A DNA stretch of 64,000 nucleotides from Gracilaria gracilis (lineage: Eukaryota > Rhodophyta > Florideophyceae > Gracilariales > Gracilariaceae). The stretch is from contig JARGSG010000031.1 of assembly GCA_030374805.1 (NCBI GenBank), positions 186,001 to 250,000 of the forward strand. Direction: 5' to 3'. This document shows, piece by piece, positions 32,700 to 43,503 of this stretch. Numbering within the stretch: the first letter of the stretch is position 1; each line of letters begins with the position of its first letter. The notes beneath the pieces are model-generated. The model worked only from the letters and a program-made list of their open reading frames with translations. It was not told the origin of the DNA and ran no database searches. A program made the position numbers and the translations under genes.

Positions 32700-33700
32700 G
32701 TGGGTAACGGAAAGGAGAATCAGCGGAGCCGACGCTACGCGAAAGGCAGGCGACGGACGGGGGATTTTTGGTTAGAGAAAGTTATGATCTATGACGACAT
32801 TAAGTGATTCATGGCTTTTTGAGTCCCGCAAAAACGCGACCTAGTCCATTTTTGATCCTTGTCATAGGCCTGGTGCGCGTGTTGGGGTGTGCCCGGCGGG
32901 ACTATGCTCCATGGCAACACACGCTGTGCAAGGCAACAATAGATAAAGCTGTAAGTTAATACAGCGTAGCAACTTACAGTGGGGGTATCTATCGTTCCTA
33001 ATCTTTCACCGATGCAAATTTGTGCCAAACATTGTGTGGTTTTGTAGCTAATTAGAAGCCAAAAAGGGTTTCCGATCGTTGGACAGCCATGTACCATTGT
33101 TGTACTAGAAATGTTTGGAGTTGCAGCGCTACAGATGAGTTGCTACAGAGTACAAGATAGGGATCGCGTAACTGCAATATTTCTTCAGCCATTTTGTATT
33201 AGCGTGGTGCTAGTGTTAGCGTTACCACTCTGTATCTTACGCTCTGGCGTCGGGGAACGCTATCTCTCGTCCATTATTGCGGTGAACCACCGCGAATGAG
33301 TCTTCTGATTGACGTTCCCGGTCTACATTCAAGAAATCTGCATTTGGCAGAGTCATTGTACAGGGGTACGAGAGTCCCTGTACATGCGTCGTTACAGGTC
33401 CTAATTCTACAGAAATAATGTCCAGTGTGCGAGGTTGACTACGTGAAGCGTGACGGGAGATTCGGCGGACTATCGAAATTGAGAATGGTGGACCTATAGT
33501 TGTTATAGCAACATATTTATTGGTACTGGACCGGCGATTTGTTTGTTCTGGCCGTCAGTCAATATGAAGCCGGGCGCGAGAAACACACGAACTGAATAAC
33601 TAAATCATTTGAGATGGCCCGGGTTCATCGCAAGCACCAACGCTCTGCGTCATGCCTTGATACTATTCAAAATGGACTATCATCAAGCGCGTAAAAGGAT
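32700..33700. other. No gene seen
   Basis: Short frames only. The missing N-terminal blades of the WDR82-like gene would be expected in the last 200-300 bp, but I could not read them. Confidence 0.4.
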
Positions 33701-33706
33701 CTCGTT

Positions 33707-34548
33707 ATGTACAACACTCTGGCGGGTGGACTAGTGGCAGAATTCCGGTACGACAGTACGCGGGTGGTATATTCCGATTCGTTCAAGACACGAACCCCTC
33801 AACGGTGGTCACGGCATCAACTGCACGAGACAACAAAATCCCGGCACTTCCCATCAAATCTCAACTCTACATTCGGTATTTTGCTGGAAATGAATCTAAA
33901 GTCGTGTCAACTTCTGCCTCACCAGCCAGACCGGATTTCATCTCGTGTTCCGAGGATTCATGTGTAATGCTATGGGATTGTCGTTCGGAAAACGCCCTCG
34001 GTAGGATTAAGGCAAATGGTACTCCTGTTCTTTCATACTATCCAAAAAGGACTGATACTCAGAGTGGCGTACAGGGCAGCAAACTCGAAGACTTTGCTGA
34101 AGCTTTACGACGCTCTAAACTACAAAGATGGCCCATTTCTAGAGTTCCCATTAAGCAATCCATCAGATTCTCTTCCCACTTGTCTTAAATTCTCTTCGGA
34201 TGGAGAATACTTCTTAATTGTTGACATAGACAGCGAAGCAAAGGTTTCCATCTATGATGCGTATAAGGGTGCTTCCTATCTCAGTCTGACAGGTCATAAC
34301 AATGCCAGAGGTGTACCATTAGAGGCGTCTCTCAGCCCCAACCCTGCTTTTATTTTGAGTGGCTCAGGCGATGGCTCCGTCTATGTTTGGGATCTGCAGG
34401 AGGAGAAAGTACTGCTGAACGCACAAAACATCCATGCCATGGCGAGTGCATGCCCAATTTGAAACCCGGTTTACGCGCTTCTGGTTACAGCTTGTCAGAA
34501 TGTGGCCTTTTGGCTCCCTTCCGAAGACTATCACGAAAATGATTACTA
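33707..34548 (+). pseudogene. WDR82/Swd2 (COMPASS subunit) gene, frameshifted
   Basis: WDR82/Swd2 is a WD40 beta-propeller of Set1/COMPASS histone H3K4 methyltransferase and of the PNUTS phosphatase complex. The match is strong across three frames. SQLYIRYFAGNESKVV resembles N-K-Y-I-R-Y-F-x-G-H. DFISCSEDSCVMLWDCRSE follows. Next come TLLKLYDALNYKDGPF and PTCLKFSSDGEYFLI. Then RGVPLEASLSPNPAFILSGS, GDGSVYVWDLQEEK and finally CQNVAFWLP, near the usual C-terminus. One frame change falls near 33.8 kb, one in an A-run near 34.05 kb and one near 34.46 kb. The first blade or two are not visible. A decayed copy is the simplest reading; homopolymer sequencing errors are a possible alternative for the middle break. 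Confidence 0.8.
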
Positions 34549-34549
34549 A

Positions 34550-35100
34550 CCTGTGCCGGCTTCCTTCTTGTTTGCATGTATTCTGTGGTGGCAACACAAG
34601 TTATTTCAATGTCCGAAATGGGAAGAAGTCTTCGGAAGTCACCAAACAGCTATATGAACTAAACCCTGCCCTCTTGCAGGGAATTCTGAAGTATATTGAT
34701 CATTCACTCAAACTTCTCAAACCCGAACTTCACTCTCGCATTCCGAGACTATTGGGATACCCTTGCACGCAAAGTGTTAAGGACTACCTCCGCGACATAT
34801 TGGGGAATTTTCATGTCTTGTTTCTCTTCGAGCGTCAAGCACGCCATGGTCGCCCACCATGGTCGCCCGCCATTTTTAGTTTGCATCCATAATAACATAA
34901 CGAAAAAGGCAGTACCGCTCCTATAAGCCCAGCCAATGTTCAACTTTGTAAAGGACTACAAGTCTGTGATGAGCGCTCTAGCTCTTCGATTGGATCAGTT
35001 TCATGAAGAACAGAACCAAAAAAAGAACAAGTGGCCCACTTAGTAAAGACCATCGACAGCACTTTACCAAACTATTTACTTGTCCTGATTCTACATACAC
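34550..35100. other. No gene seen; short repeat
   Basis: Spacer between the converging WDR82-like and RRP5-like genes. A small tandem repeat of CCATGGTCGCCC sits at about 34844-34872. No coding signal. Confidence 0.5.
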
Positions 35101-35101
35101 G

Positions 35102-38100
35102 TTAGTTTGTGTTCGGCGTGTTTTTCTCAACAAAGTCCCTGGCTTCTTTACTGACATCAGCTTGGGTTTCCTTTGTTCCATAGATCTTCTCGAAGTTGAG
35201 CCATTTCTTGAAGGCAAATTTCATCTTCTTGGAACTGAGTTCTAACCGCACTAGGCGTTGAAAGAGAGCCCGAACCTGTTCCACAATGTCATGAAGGACT
35301 TCGCCTTCAGCCGTGGAACATCGTCGCACTTCCATATCAAGATTAATACTCCACAGATCAAGACGTTTTGGGAAACTTCCAACAATAGATTCAAAAACCG
35401 TACGACCTCGTTCTGGAGAGCCATACTTATACTCAAACTGAGCGAACTTCGATATGATCTCAATATGTCTTTGCTTGTCCAAGGACATTAAAGCTCGTTC
35501 TAGTGTTAGTCGAGCGCCTCGCAAATCTCCGTTTGCGAATTTACTCTGCCCCTTCGCAATCCAAACGTCTTCATATGCTTTAAACCGTTGTGTTTCTCTC
35601 CGTAATATTTCCTCCGAAAGACTGGGACTAGAGCTTCTCAGAGCAGAGGAAACTCGCAGATGAAAATCCTTCACGTCTGTTATTCTTCCCATCCTCTCTC
35701 GAACACTCGGAGCACAGCAGCGTCTCGTTTGACCCCCAAAATGTCGTTCAACTCTGGGTCCTTAGAGTTCATCATACCAAAGCTCGCTTCCAAGTTCACA
35801 TAAGCACACCAAAGGTTTACTCTCTCTGCTTCTGATTCCAAGCTAATCGAATCCAGAGCTCTTTCAGCTACACTCCGGGCCTTATCAAGTAGCGACAAAC
35901 CCAAGCAAAATGCCATATATCGTATCCGTAGTACCGAGTTGTTGGGATCACCCATCAAAAGCCTTTCATAATCCTCAACTGTCTCAGGAGCATCAGGGTT
36001 GTTTGCAATCGCTTCCTCACAAATGCGAATCTCTCTTTCCAACGCTGCTTTTTCTCTCTTCTTCTCCCGCTTTTCTCGAGTACGATTCTTGCCGTCCTTT
36101 GCGATCGCATCAATAGGCTTTCCTACTTGCACAACTTCCCCCTCTTCTTGGACTTCTTGAACCGAAGTTTTTTTCCGTATCAGGCTCCTCATCAAAGTTG
36201 AAGCCATAAGATACCTTCAAGGGCGGTACAGAAGATGCACTCTGTTGATCAAATAGTAAGCTGGATCTTCCGCTGGGCGCAAAGTGGGTCGGTAACTCTT
36301 CCTCATTTAGCTGAACCTTTCCACCTACCCCAGCCTCGCAAGCGTCAGAGTCGTCAGTTTCCTTCTCTAGCCCTTCACCCCCAACATTGTCTTCTTGCTT
36401 AGTTACATGTTCGTTTCTCTCGACACTAATGATTTCTATCTCATTGAGCTCGCTGTTCCCACTCTTGGCCCGAAATCTAGCTTTGTCGTTTTCCTCTAAC
36501 ACAGCCGAGACCTCATCATCATTAATATGAATAGCTTCGAAATAGCAACGTTTAGTCCCAAAATTAACTCTACCGTTTCGCACTTTGATGACAATGGCAG
36601 TTATGTCCTGTCCAACTTCCCACTCGTCAAAAGTATTACTGACAAAATGGTCCTGATCGACTTCGCTCTTGTGCAACAAGGCAACTCCACCATGCCCAAT
36701 ATTAATCAGAGCACCAAAAGGCTCAATCTTTCGCACAGTTCCTGTTAATTTCATCCCTTCTGTGAACTCCTTACGCAAGACATCCTCGGCGAGCTTCCGA
36801 CGTGGTCTCTTTCGCAAAACCATAGAGAGCTTTAAAGAGCTTTTTTCCATGCTGGCTAGTTTGCCTTGTACCAGCTTTCCTGCAGGAAACATATCTTTTG
36901 GATCAGTGACAAACTCATCAGACAAGTCACAGAGTTTCACATGAGCAGATATCCCCCTTCCAATACTTACAAAACAGCCCTTTTTGTCCACTGCTCTCAC
37001 GAAACCTCGGAGTTCCTTTCCAGTCTCGAGTTCTGCTACAGAGGACGTTGACAGTAGCGGGTCGCGGGCATTGAAGTCTTATTCTGGAGTCCTCATTGTG
37101 AGGCATACTCTTCACTTCTTCTGTCCAGTTTCTGCTTTTGAAACTAATACTCGACGAACACGCACAACATCCCCGTCTTTGAGCTTTTGCATTTTCAAGA
37201 CAACTTCTTCAAAGTCTGACGAAACATTGCAAATATCAACCATTTTCCAAGACGAAGTTTCTTCTTCTTTCCACCGTGCATTCAATGGGATAAGGACTTG
37301 AACCCCATGCCCTGGAATCACGTCCCTCACGATACCGAGGAACGGCTTGTCATCCTGAGCGCCGTTCTCAGACATGATGCCTTTTAGTAGCTTAGAGCCT
37401 TGCTCAGTCTTTGTTATCTTACAAACGACAGGTATGCCAGGCTCAATGATCACGGCTTCGTCTTTAAACAAGCAGTTGACATCAGATACGGAAATCCGAG
37501 GGTCTGATCCGGCCGTGACTAAGGTTCTGTTTTTGGTACCATTTTCGTCACTACCAGGCATCTTAAACCTCGTCGACACATGTTGCATGAAACCAAGGAC
37601 CTTGGCTCCTGTTTCTAGCTTAACAGGGGTGGGGGTCTTGTGAAGTGAAAGGTCCAAAACCAATGGAAGTTTGTTCTCCTTGTCCTCGTGCCTTCGAATT
37701 GCGCAGACATAAGCAGGACATACAATAGATCCTACCTTGGGTAAACCGTACTTAAATGCATACAGCTCTGACAGAGGTCCAATTGGAACCTCTCTAAGCT
37801 CTTATTCTGAAAAAGCACCAGTCTTCGTCACGTACAGCTGGCCAATCACACACGGTCCAATTCCGATATGCACATGTGATGAGAAAGACTGCGTTACTTT
37901 TCCAGTAAACGGCATCCCAATTACTCCAGATTCGTCTTGTGGCGCAGTAGACTTCAAAACAGAAATACTAGAAACGTCAGCCAGGTTTGACCGAAGCTTT
38001 TGTTCTTTCCCAGCTGTTGCTCGACCTTGCCATTAAGCTCAGTTGATTGCCACCAGGATTCGATCACTGCTCTTCCGAATTGTTTTTATAACCTTACATT

Positions 38101-39035
38101 TCAGCATCGTACCTGGCCGAAGTTGTATCACGCCATGCAAAGGAGGAAAGGGTTCGAAAGCGATAACAAACTTCTTCTTCGAAATCTTCACGCCCAGAAT
38201 GATATATGTGTTTCAGGAGTGAAACGCGTGCCCATACTTCGCTTTCTACAGAAAGAAGACACTTTCTGGTGTGACTTGAAACGACTCTCTCGTCTTCGGA
38301 CAAATCTACGACGCCAGAAAATGGATCAACGTCAAGGATTGGTAATGATTGTTTTCGATTCTCCAGAACATCAGATGTTTCGATGTCCTTCATATCAATA
38401 TCATTCACAGTCTCCTCTCCCTCACGTAGAGCAACATCTGAATTTGTCTCGTTTGCTCTGAAACCAATACCCATTGCAGTGGATTCATCCAATTTCAAGT
38501 TGTAAAGAGTCCCAAATGGTTTTGAGCTGCTTGGTGTGCACTCAACTAATTTGCCTATCTTGAATTTTCGATCTGCAGGTTTCACAACTAGGACTAACCG
38601 CCATTCCTCAATGCAAGGAAAAAGTCCGATGCAGTCTCCTTCATGAGCAGTAGACCCAACATCCGATGGTCGCATAGATAGTGTGCACCGTTTCTTCACT
38701 ATGTCAACGTTCTCTACAAGTACTGAGCACGATCGATGCAATTTCAGATAACTTTCTGGGTCGCTTACAAACAGATCGGCTATGCGGGACTTTCGAACAT
38801 AACCAAAGGCATCGCCTAAGAATCCTACTATTAACCCATCAGGTAGTAGAGCCTTGCCATGCCTACGAAGGGAAGTTCCATTGCTGCTTTTCTCCACTTC
38901 AAAGTCCATTTTTCTGTGGTCCTCGAACGGCGTTGGTAAGCTTCTTGTATCAACCGCCTTTCTCGGACTTGGCTTCATCAACACAATTGGGGCACCCATC
39001 TCAATAAGAAGCACAAGCAAATTTCTTACATACAT
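35102..39035 (-). pseudogene. RRP5/PDCD11-like rRNA-processing protein gene, multiply broken
   Basis: RRP5 is a long nucleolar protein made of S1 RNA-binding repeats followed by HAT/TPR-like repeats, needed for 18S and 5.8S/25S rRNA maturation. Here S1-like units are readable at about 38.8, 37.8, 37.4 and 36.9-36.6 kb (for example RAVDKKGCFVSIGRG with KLSMVLR, and GTVRKIEPFGALINIGHGGV with LLHKSE). An acidic linker follows at 36.2-36.5 kb. The C-terminal HAT part runs from 36.1 to 35.1 kb: DYERLLMGDPNNSVLRIRYM, WCAYVNLEASFG, RGARLTLERALMSL, FAQFEYKYGSPERGRTVFES and KKWLNFEKIYGTKE. The order is correct for RRP5. At least five frame changes or stops occur, one in an A7 run near 36.17 kb. A GTAAGG donor-like site near 38.10 kb could mark one intron. 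The N-terminal S1 repeats are not seen, and the gene is shorter than typical RRP5 (1,700-1,900 residues). Confidence 0.82.
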
Positions 39036-39340
39036 AGGTTCTCAAGAGCTTCGTTCTTCAGATGACATATGTTTTCTAATTTATTTTTATCTCATCCAAT
39101 AAACCTCCCCGACACGCACAAGAAGTCCCTTCTCTTCGTGAGAAATCTCTTACCAATAGATTTCATGTTGTGTACCCTTTTTTTCCTTCCACGTTCATGT
39201 GCGTTGAACTATTAGAAATCTATTGACCCTAAAAAATCTTCAATATACAGTCAGCCATGGGCTGTAGAGTTTTTATTGAAAAGCTAAATAAAATGCAACA
39301 GATGACTACTTTTTAATGAAAAGCTAATGAATCATAGTTC
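39036..39340. other. No gene seen
   Basis: AT-rich spacer upstream of the RRP5-like gene. No promoter element is evident. Confidence 0.5.
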
Positions 39341-39608
39341 CGCCTGGGCCAGCGCCCACCACCCCGGACCGCTGTCTATGCGCAGTGGCCGATGAAGTTG
39401 GACGACACCTCAGACGGCTGTCTGTGGCTGATGAAGCTGGACGACACCTCGGACCGCTGTCCACTGGAAAAAAAATTTAAATTTTCGGACTGCGGTGCGG
39501 GGTGGAGTGGCGCTTCAACACGGCACTGGTGAAGCGGCACTCCACCCCAGACCGCTGTCCACGCGCCGTGGCCGATGAAGCTGGACGACACCTCGGACCG
39601 CTGTCCAC
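39341..39608. repeat. Cluster of hairpin repeats and half-units
   Basis: One near-complete palindrome (about 39486-39560) is surrounded by three half-units of a related form, GATGAAGCTGGACGACACCT followed by CGGACCGCTGTCC (about 39390-39422, 39429-39462, 39573-39607). The units share the GGACCGCTGTCC end and the GATGAAG centre but differ between, so the family has two arm types. Confidence 0.85.
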
Positions 39609-39921
39609 GACGGTTTTCACTTATGATTGTTTTATGAATATTGGAAGCCCTGCATCTTCTTATAATGACGGGAGGACGTAAGGGTACATCCTCTCAAATC
39701 GAAGAAGGTATTTCTACCAACCACCTTCTCTAACTTTATATGATTGGATTTTCCTGTAGCGCCCAAGGTCGTGACCGATAATGAATACCCCCTTTGCGAG
39801 AACCACGAGCATTATATGGTTGTCGGAGAAGGAGAACTCATCACTGGCCACGACATTCTTCTAGTGACTATATTGGGGACTATTCTTCTTCAGTGATTGA
39901 AATATCAGTCATGGGTAAACA

Positions 39922-40147
39922 CGATTATCTGAGTTGAACAACACATATAATCGTAGTCCACCATCACCAGTAGCTCAACCACTTCCAATAGTTCGACCTA
40001 ACGCACTCTAATCTAGTCGGTCCAATAAATAACCACAGTCCAACAGTGATTGAGCTGGCTGTCAAAGCCAAAGCCGATTACATGAGTTGAACAACTCAAA
40101 TAATCGTACTCGACCATCACGGCCAGCTCAAGCACTTCCGAATGTTC
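39922..40147. repeat. Two direct repeats of about 73 bp
   Basis: 39922-39994 and 40075-40147 align with about 80 percent identity by eye (CGATTAnnTGAGTTGAACAA, then TAATCGTA, CGACCATCAC-like and CACTTCC). They are offset by 153 bp. No gene is present between them. Confidence 0.7.
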
Positions 40148-40365
40148 TCAGTAAAGCAAGGATGCAGAAGTGGCATACACTGTGTCCGGCGACTCTGGCT
40201 TGAATACGCAATAGCATGGAAAATAGAAGAGTACGCCAGTTAGTACGATTCACAGAAAACGAACAAAATTGTCGAACGTACCTTGTGTGCCACTACGTCC
40301 GCGCAACAGAACAAGGACGGAAAAAGCACCTCCCTTATACAGTATCTGGCGATATGTTCTTTCTC

Positions 40366-40399
40366 TGTCACAACCGAGAGGATCACTTGGTTGTGACAG
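40366..40399. repeat. Short perfect inverted repeat
   Basis: CTGTCACAACC at 40366-40376 is mirrored by GGTTGTGACAG at 40389-40399 with a 12-base loop. Pairing continues outward (TTTCTC against GAGAAA) after a one-base bulge. Downstream is ordinary sequence, not a T-run. Confidence 0.7.
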
Positions 40400-40565
40400 G
40401 AGAAAAATAGATTCCCGGGAACCGTAACGGGGAGGTACAGAGCGTTGTGCTTACCGAGGCAGTTGGCAGGAGAGCGAAGGTGCTTAAGTACACGCAGCGT
40501 CCCATTACAAACAAGCGCCAGTCGCGAGGGGGCCGCTGTCCAGGTGGAAATTTTTTTTTTCGCGT

Positions 40566-40800
40566 GGACAGCGGTCCGAAGTGTCATCCAGCTTCATCAG
40601 CCACGGCGCGTGGACAGCGGTCCGGGGTGGAGTGGCGCTTCATCAGTGCCGGGATGAAGCGCCACTCCACCCCGGACCGCTGTCCGAAAAATTAAATTTT
40701 GTTTTACTTTTTCTCCCACGGCGCATGGAAAGCGGACCGCTTCTAGTGGCACTTCATCAGAGCCGTGATGGAGCGCCACTGCACCACGAACCGCTGTCCG
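40566..40800. repeat. Hairpin repeat cluster with a perfect 33-bp-arm palindrome
   Basis: 40612-40644 and 40653-40685 are exact reverse complements (33 bp each), separated by an 8-base loop. The arm begins GGACAGCGGTCCGGGGTGGA and ends TGGCGCTTCATC. A half-unit of the second arm type precedes it (40566-40600), and a decayed full copy follows at about 40728-40800. The perfect arms imply recent spread, gene conversion or a conserved structural RNA. Confidence 0.9.
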
Positions 40801-41176
40801 GAGGGTCGCAAGTTATAACTTCGCCCATACTTCGATATCTAGGAATTACTGCACCCCCCTCCCATCTCTGCCTTCTCTTATAACTGTTTATCACCGCATA
40901 AGCCCCCCTAACATCGCCGAATTCCCTTCTACTCTTCTAATTTAGAGTTCTGGTACCGTTTTGGCGTCTGAACGCCTCCTTCACATCGCTAATTCCACAG
41001 CCGTCTGCCGTCCGCTCCCGTCTACCATCCGCAATCATCTCTCGTTCGCTGCCGTCTCTCGTCAGCTTCCGTCCGTTTTCCCTCGCCGTCCGCTGCCGAC
41101 GTCAATGATCTGTTTTCTCACGACCGCTCCCGTTCTCCTTCCGTATTCATAATACAGCCCGCCGTCATTGTTTAAA

Positions 41177-42852
41177 ATGGCTGCCGCAACCACATCTAGG
41201 TCTAAGTCACCGTCATCGGCACCTCCGACATCCGACATGAAGGTTGGAAAAATTGTCGGTTCTGGGGATAAGCTTCTCACTGCGTTTCTCGCCATCCGTG
41301 ATCACTATGCGTCGACGATGCGAGAGGAAGACGAACCTAGGAAAGTGGGACACAGCGAATTTGTTCAATATATCGCACTGTTCTAGACGTTGCCAAGAAG
41401 TACTTCTCTATCCTTCTCACACCCACTCACCCGTCATACAGCGACGATGAGCTCAAAGCTGTGTGCGGGAAGGGTTCGTACCGGCAGCTGTATCTGTCGA
41501 CGAAGTTGGTTGACATCGTGGACGGAAACAGAGACAGGCGTGTCAGGGATTTTTGGAATGCTTATACCAGAGTGGACTTTCAAGGAATACCGAAGAATGT
41601 GACGTTAACCGAATTCTTCAAGTCCATGAGTATAGCCCTCAGGCGTGTGGGCCGGATAGTTCCCCCTTTCGGTACGAGCATCGCTACACATTTCCAGAGA
41701 GTCCTCTTTGTTTCCCTTATTCAAAAAGTATCTATGGAAAAGCGCCTTCGGGGCCATAAGAGGCGTAAGGGGGAAAAGGGATATTCCACCCCTTTTGGGA
41801 ATGTGCAAATATCGCAGAATCTCCAAGCTCAGCGTGCGGGTTTTGGTGTGCAGCTGGTAACAAAGGCCTGGGATTCTTTCTCCCAATTTCTGGGATTTCC
41901 TAGCGCTGAGGTCATGGGTCTCCCTTTCCTACTGCTCGTGTACGATGACATGCAGTTTAAACCCATTGAAACGCGTTCCGAGTGGTTCCTGGACAAGGAC
42001 AACGACCATCGCTTGCTACCGAGCAACACGCAAACTCTTCGGGAAGACGAGGTCCAAACGTGGGCATGGAATCTTCCGGAGGACATTGATGTGGCCCTCC
42101 GAATGCTTGCGAAGGAGTCCATTTCCGATCTGAACAAGGTTGTTGTGAACGAGCAGTTGTACACAATATCAGAACCTGGACGATGGGCCGTTCTAAAGAC
42201 GTTTGACAGGGACCCGTCAAGAGCGTTTGCTCAGAGATTTGATTGTTTCTCTAACTCGCTTATGTCCTCCATCTTGGAGAAAATAAGCCATTTGAAAATC
42301 AAAGAAACACTCAGGGTCCCTGACATATCTCTCACGCCGATATCGAAACCGGAGCCTGCCATCGAAATTCATGACGATGAAGATGAGCAGTTGGAAAAAG
42401 GGAATCCTTCGGAGGGGAAACAAGGAGGGGGTGGAGATGGCGGAAGTGGAATGGATGTAGTGGGGGAGAGTGGGAATGAAGATGTTGGTGAACAGTCGTC
42501 CGACGCTGACATACAGCCTCCTCCTGCCATTTCCTCGTTGGACGATAAAATGGCATTCCAACGTTGTGAACTGGAGATGGATAAATACTTTCGAATTTAT
42601 AAATGCGGGTTCGAGGATATGGTAGAAATGGACAAGACTCTGCTGAACAACGGAGTCTCTCCATTGGAGAAAGTTCAAGTGGTTCTTATGGACCCACCAT
42701 ACAACATAAGGGCCGATAAGAACCGGGAGAACGGTTGGTACGATATGCTGAGTGCTAAGCATATGAAGAAGGCGGCAAAGCTTATATCAAGGCTGCTACG
42801 CCCGGGGGGTCATTTCGTTATCTTCTGTGCATTGGAACAGGTGAACCAGTAG
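41177..42852 (+). CDS. DNA methyltransferase (beta class), first part with motif IV
   Basis: MAAATTSRSKSPS starts a basic leader at 41177. After a frame change near 41.39 kb, a long frame runs on (VAKKYFSILLTPTHPSYSDD, then GKGSYRQLYLSTKLVDIVDG, DRRVRDFWNAYTRVDF). An acidic Gly-rich linker lies at about 42.38-42.53 kb. The catalytic region follows with VQVVLMDPPYNIRADKNREN (DPPY at 42691-42702), the motif IV of amino-methyltransferases that act on adenine N6 or cytosine N4. Further on is KKAAKLISRLLRPGGHFVIF, matching the next strand of the fold. Motif I lies 3' of motif IV (see the next feature), which defines the beta class. The target base is unknown. The N-terminal 400 residues match nothing I know. 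Confidence 0.78.
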
Positions 42853-43503
42853 ACGAGGGTGCTTTCCCTTATTGGAGCAAAGAACGAGCAAGGGGTTCCG
42901 AGGCGATAGTTTGTTGTAGACCAGGTCCCAATTCATTTTATACGATCGCAAGGCAACCCCATGCGAAACCCGGGACGCAGGTCCTGCTCCTTGTTCCCTG
43001 CCATGTAGTATGCAATACAGGGTGTACGAAGTGGCCTCGTTTATGCACAGCAGCATGCGATGGTGAACTATGAGAACTTCAACTACGTGCAGTCGAGGTA
43101 TCCAGGGTACCACAGTGTTATTGACCAGGTACCGCCCATGTCCAATGGGGAGACTCTTCAATGGAAAAGAAAGAAGGAGGGTGGGGGCTACATGTTGCAA
43201 AAGGTGAGGTCGGAACAAAAACCTCGCGCGTTGTTGAAGGAGCTGATCAGCAGATTTTCGCAGCCAGGTGAAACAGTGGTGGACTTGTTCGCGGCAACTT
43301 TTTCGACTGCCATGGCATGCATGTAGTTACAACGTCATCGGAAGTTTATTGGTTGTGAGCTGGACCCTGACTCTTTTGCGCATGCTAGGCACGCGACAAT
43401 TGTTCAGTTCGCGATGTGCATGCGCGATAATGAGACGGACATTCAAATTACGCAGGAGGCCCGAAACTCTGTGAATCGCGTGATGGACTTATTTCCCAAG
43501 TAA
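42853..43503 (+). CDS. DNA methyltransferase second part, motifs X and I
   Basis: This continues the same reading frame as the DPPY region. SEQKPRALLKELISRFSQPGE matches the K-P-x-x-L-L-x-x-L-I motif X segment. It leads straight to TVVDLFAATFSTAMACM, a motif I variant of D-P-F-A-G-S-G-T-T. LQRHRKFIGCELDPDSF matches the acidic AdoMet-ribose strand. The order IV, then X, then I is that of beta-class enzymes such as CcrM/MTA-like methyltransferases of bacteria and some eukaryotic mobile elements. The part between 42852 and 43060 keeps the frame but holds single stop codons. The motif I glycines are partly replaced (AATFST), so activity is doubtful. Confidence 0.72.

Noticed and set aside
21841-43325. 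Reading the ParB-like and DNA methyltransferase domains as a prophage or bacterial contaminant
   Set aside because: They are set among eukaryotic SET, Ulp1, SMC6 and gypsy sequences with no bacterial gene spacing or ribosome-binding sites; eukaryotic element cargo is more likely.
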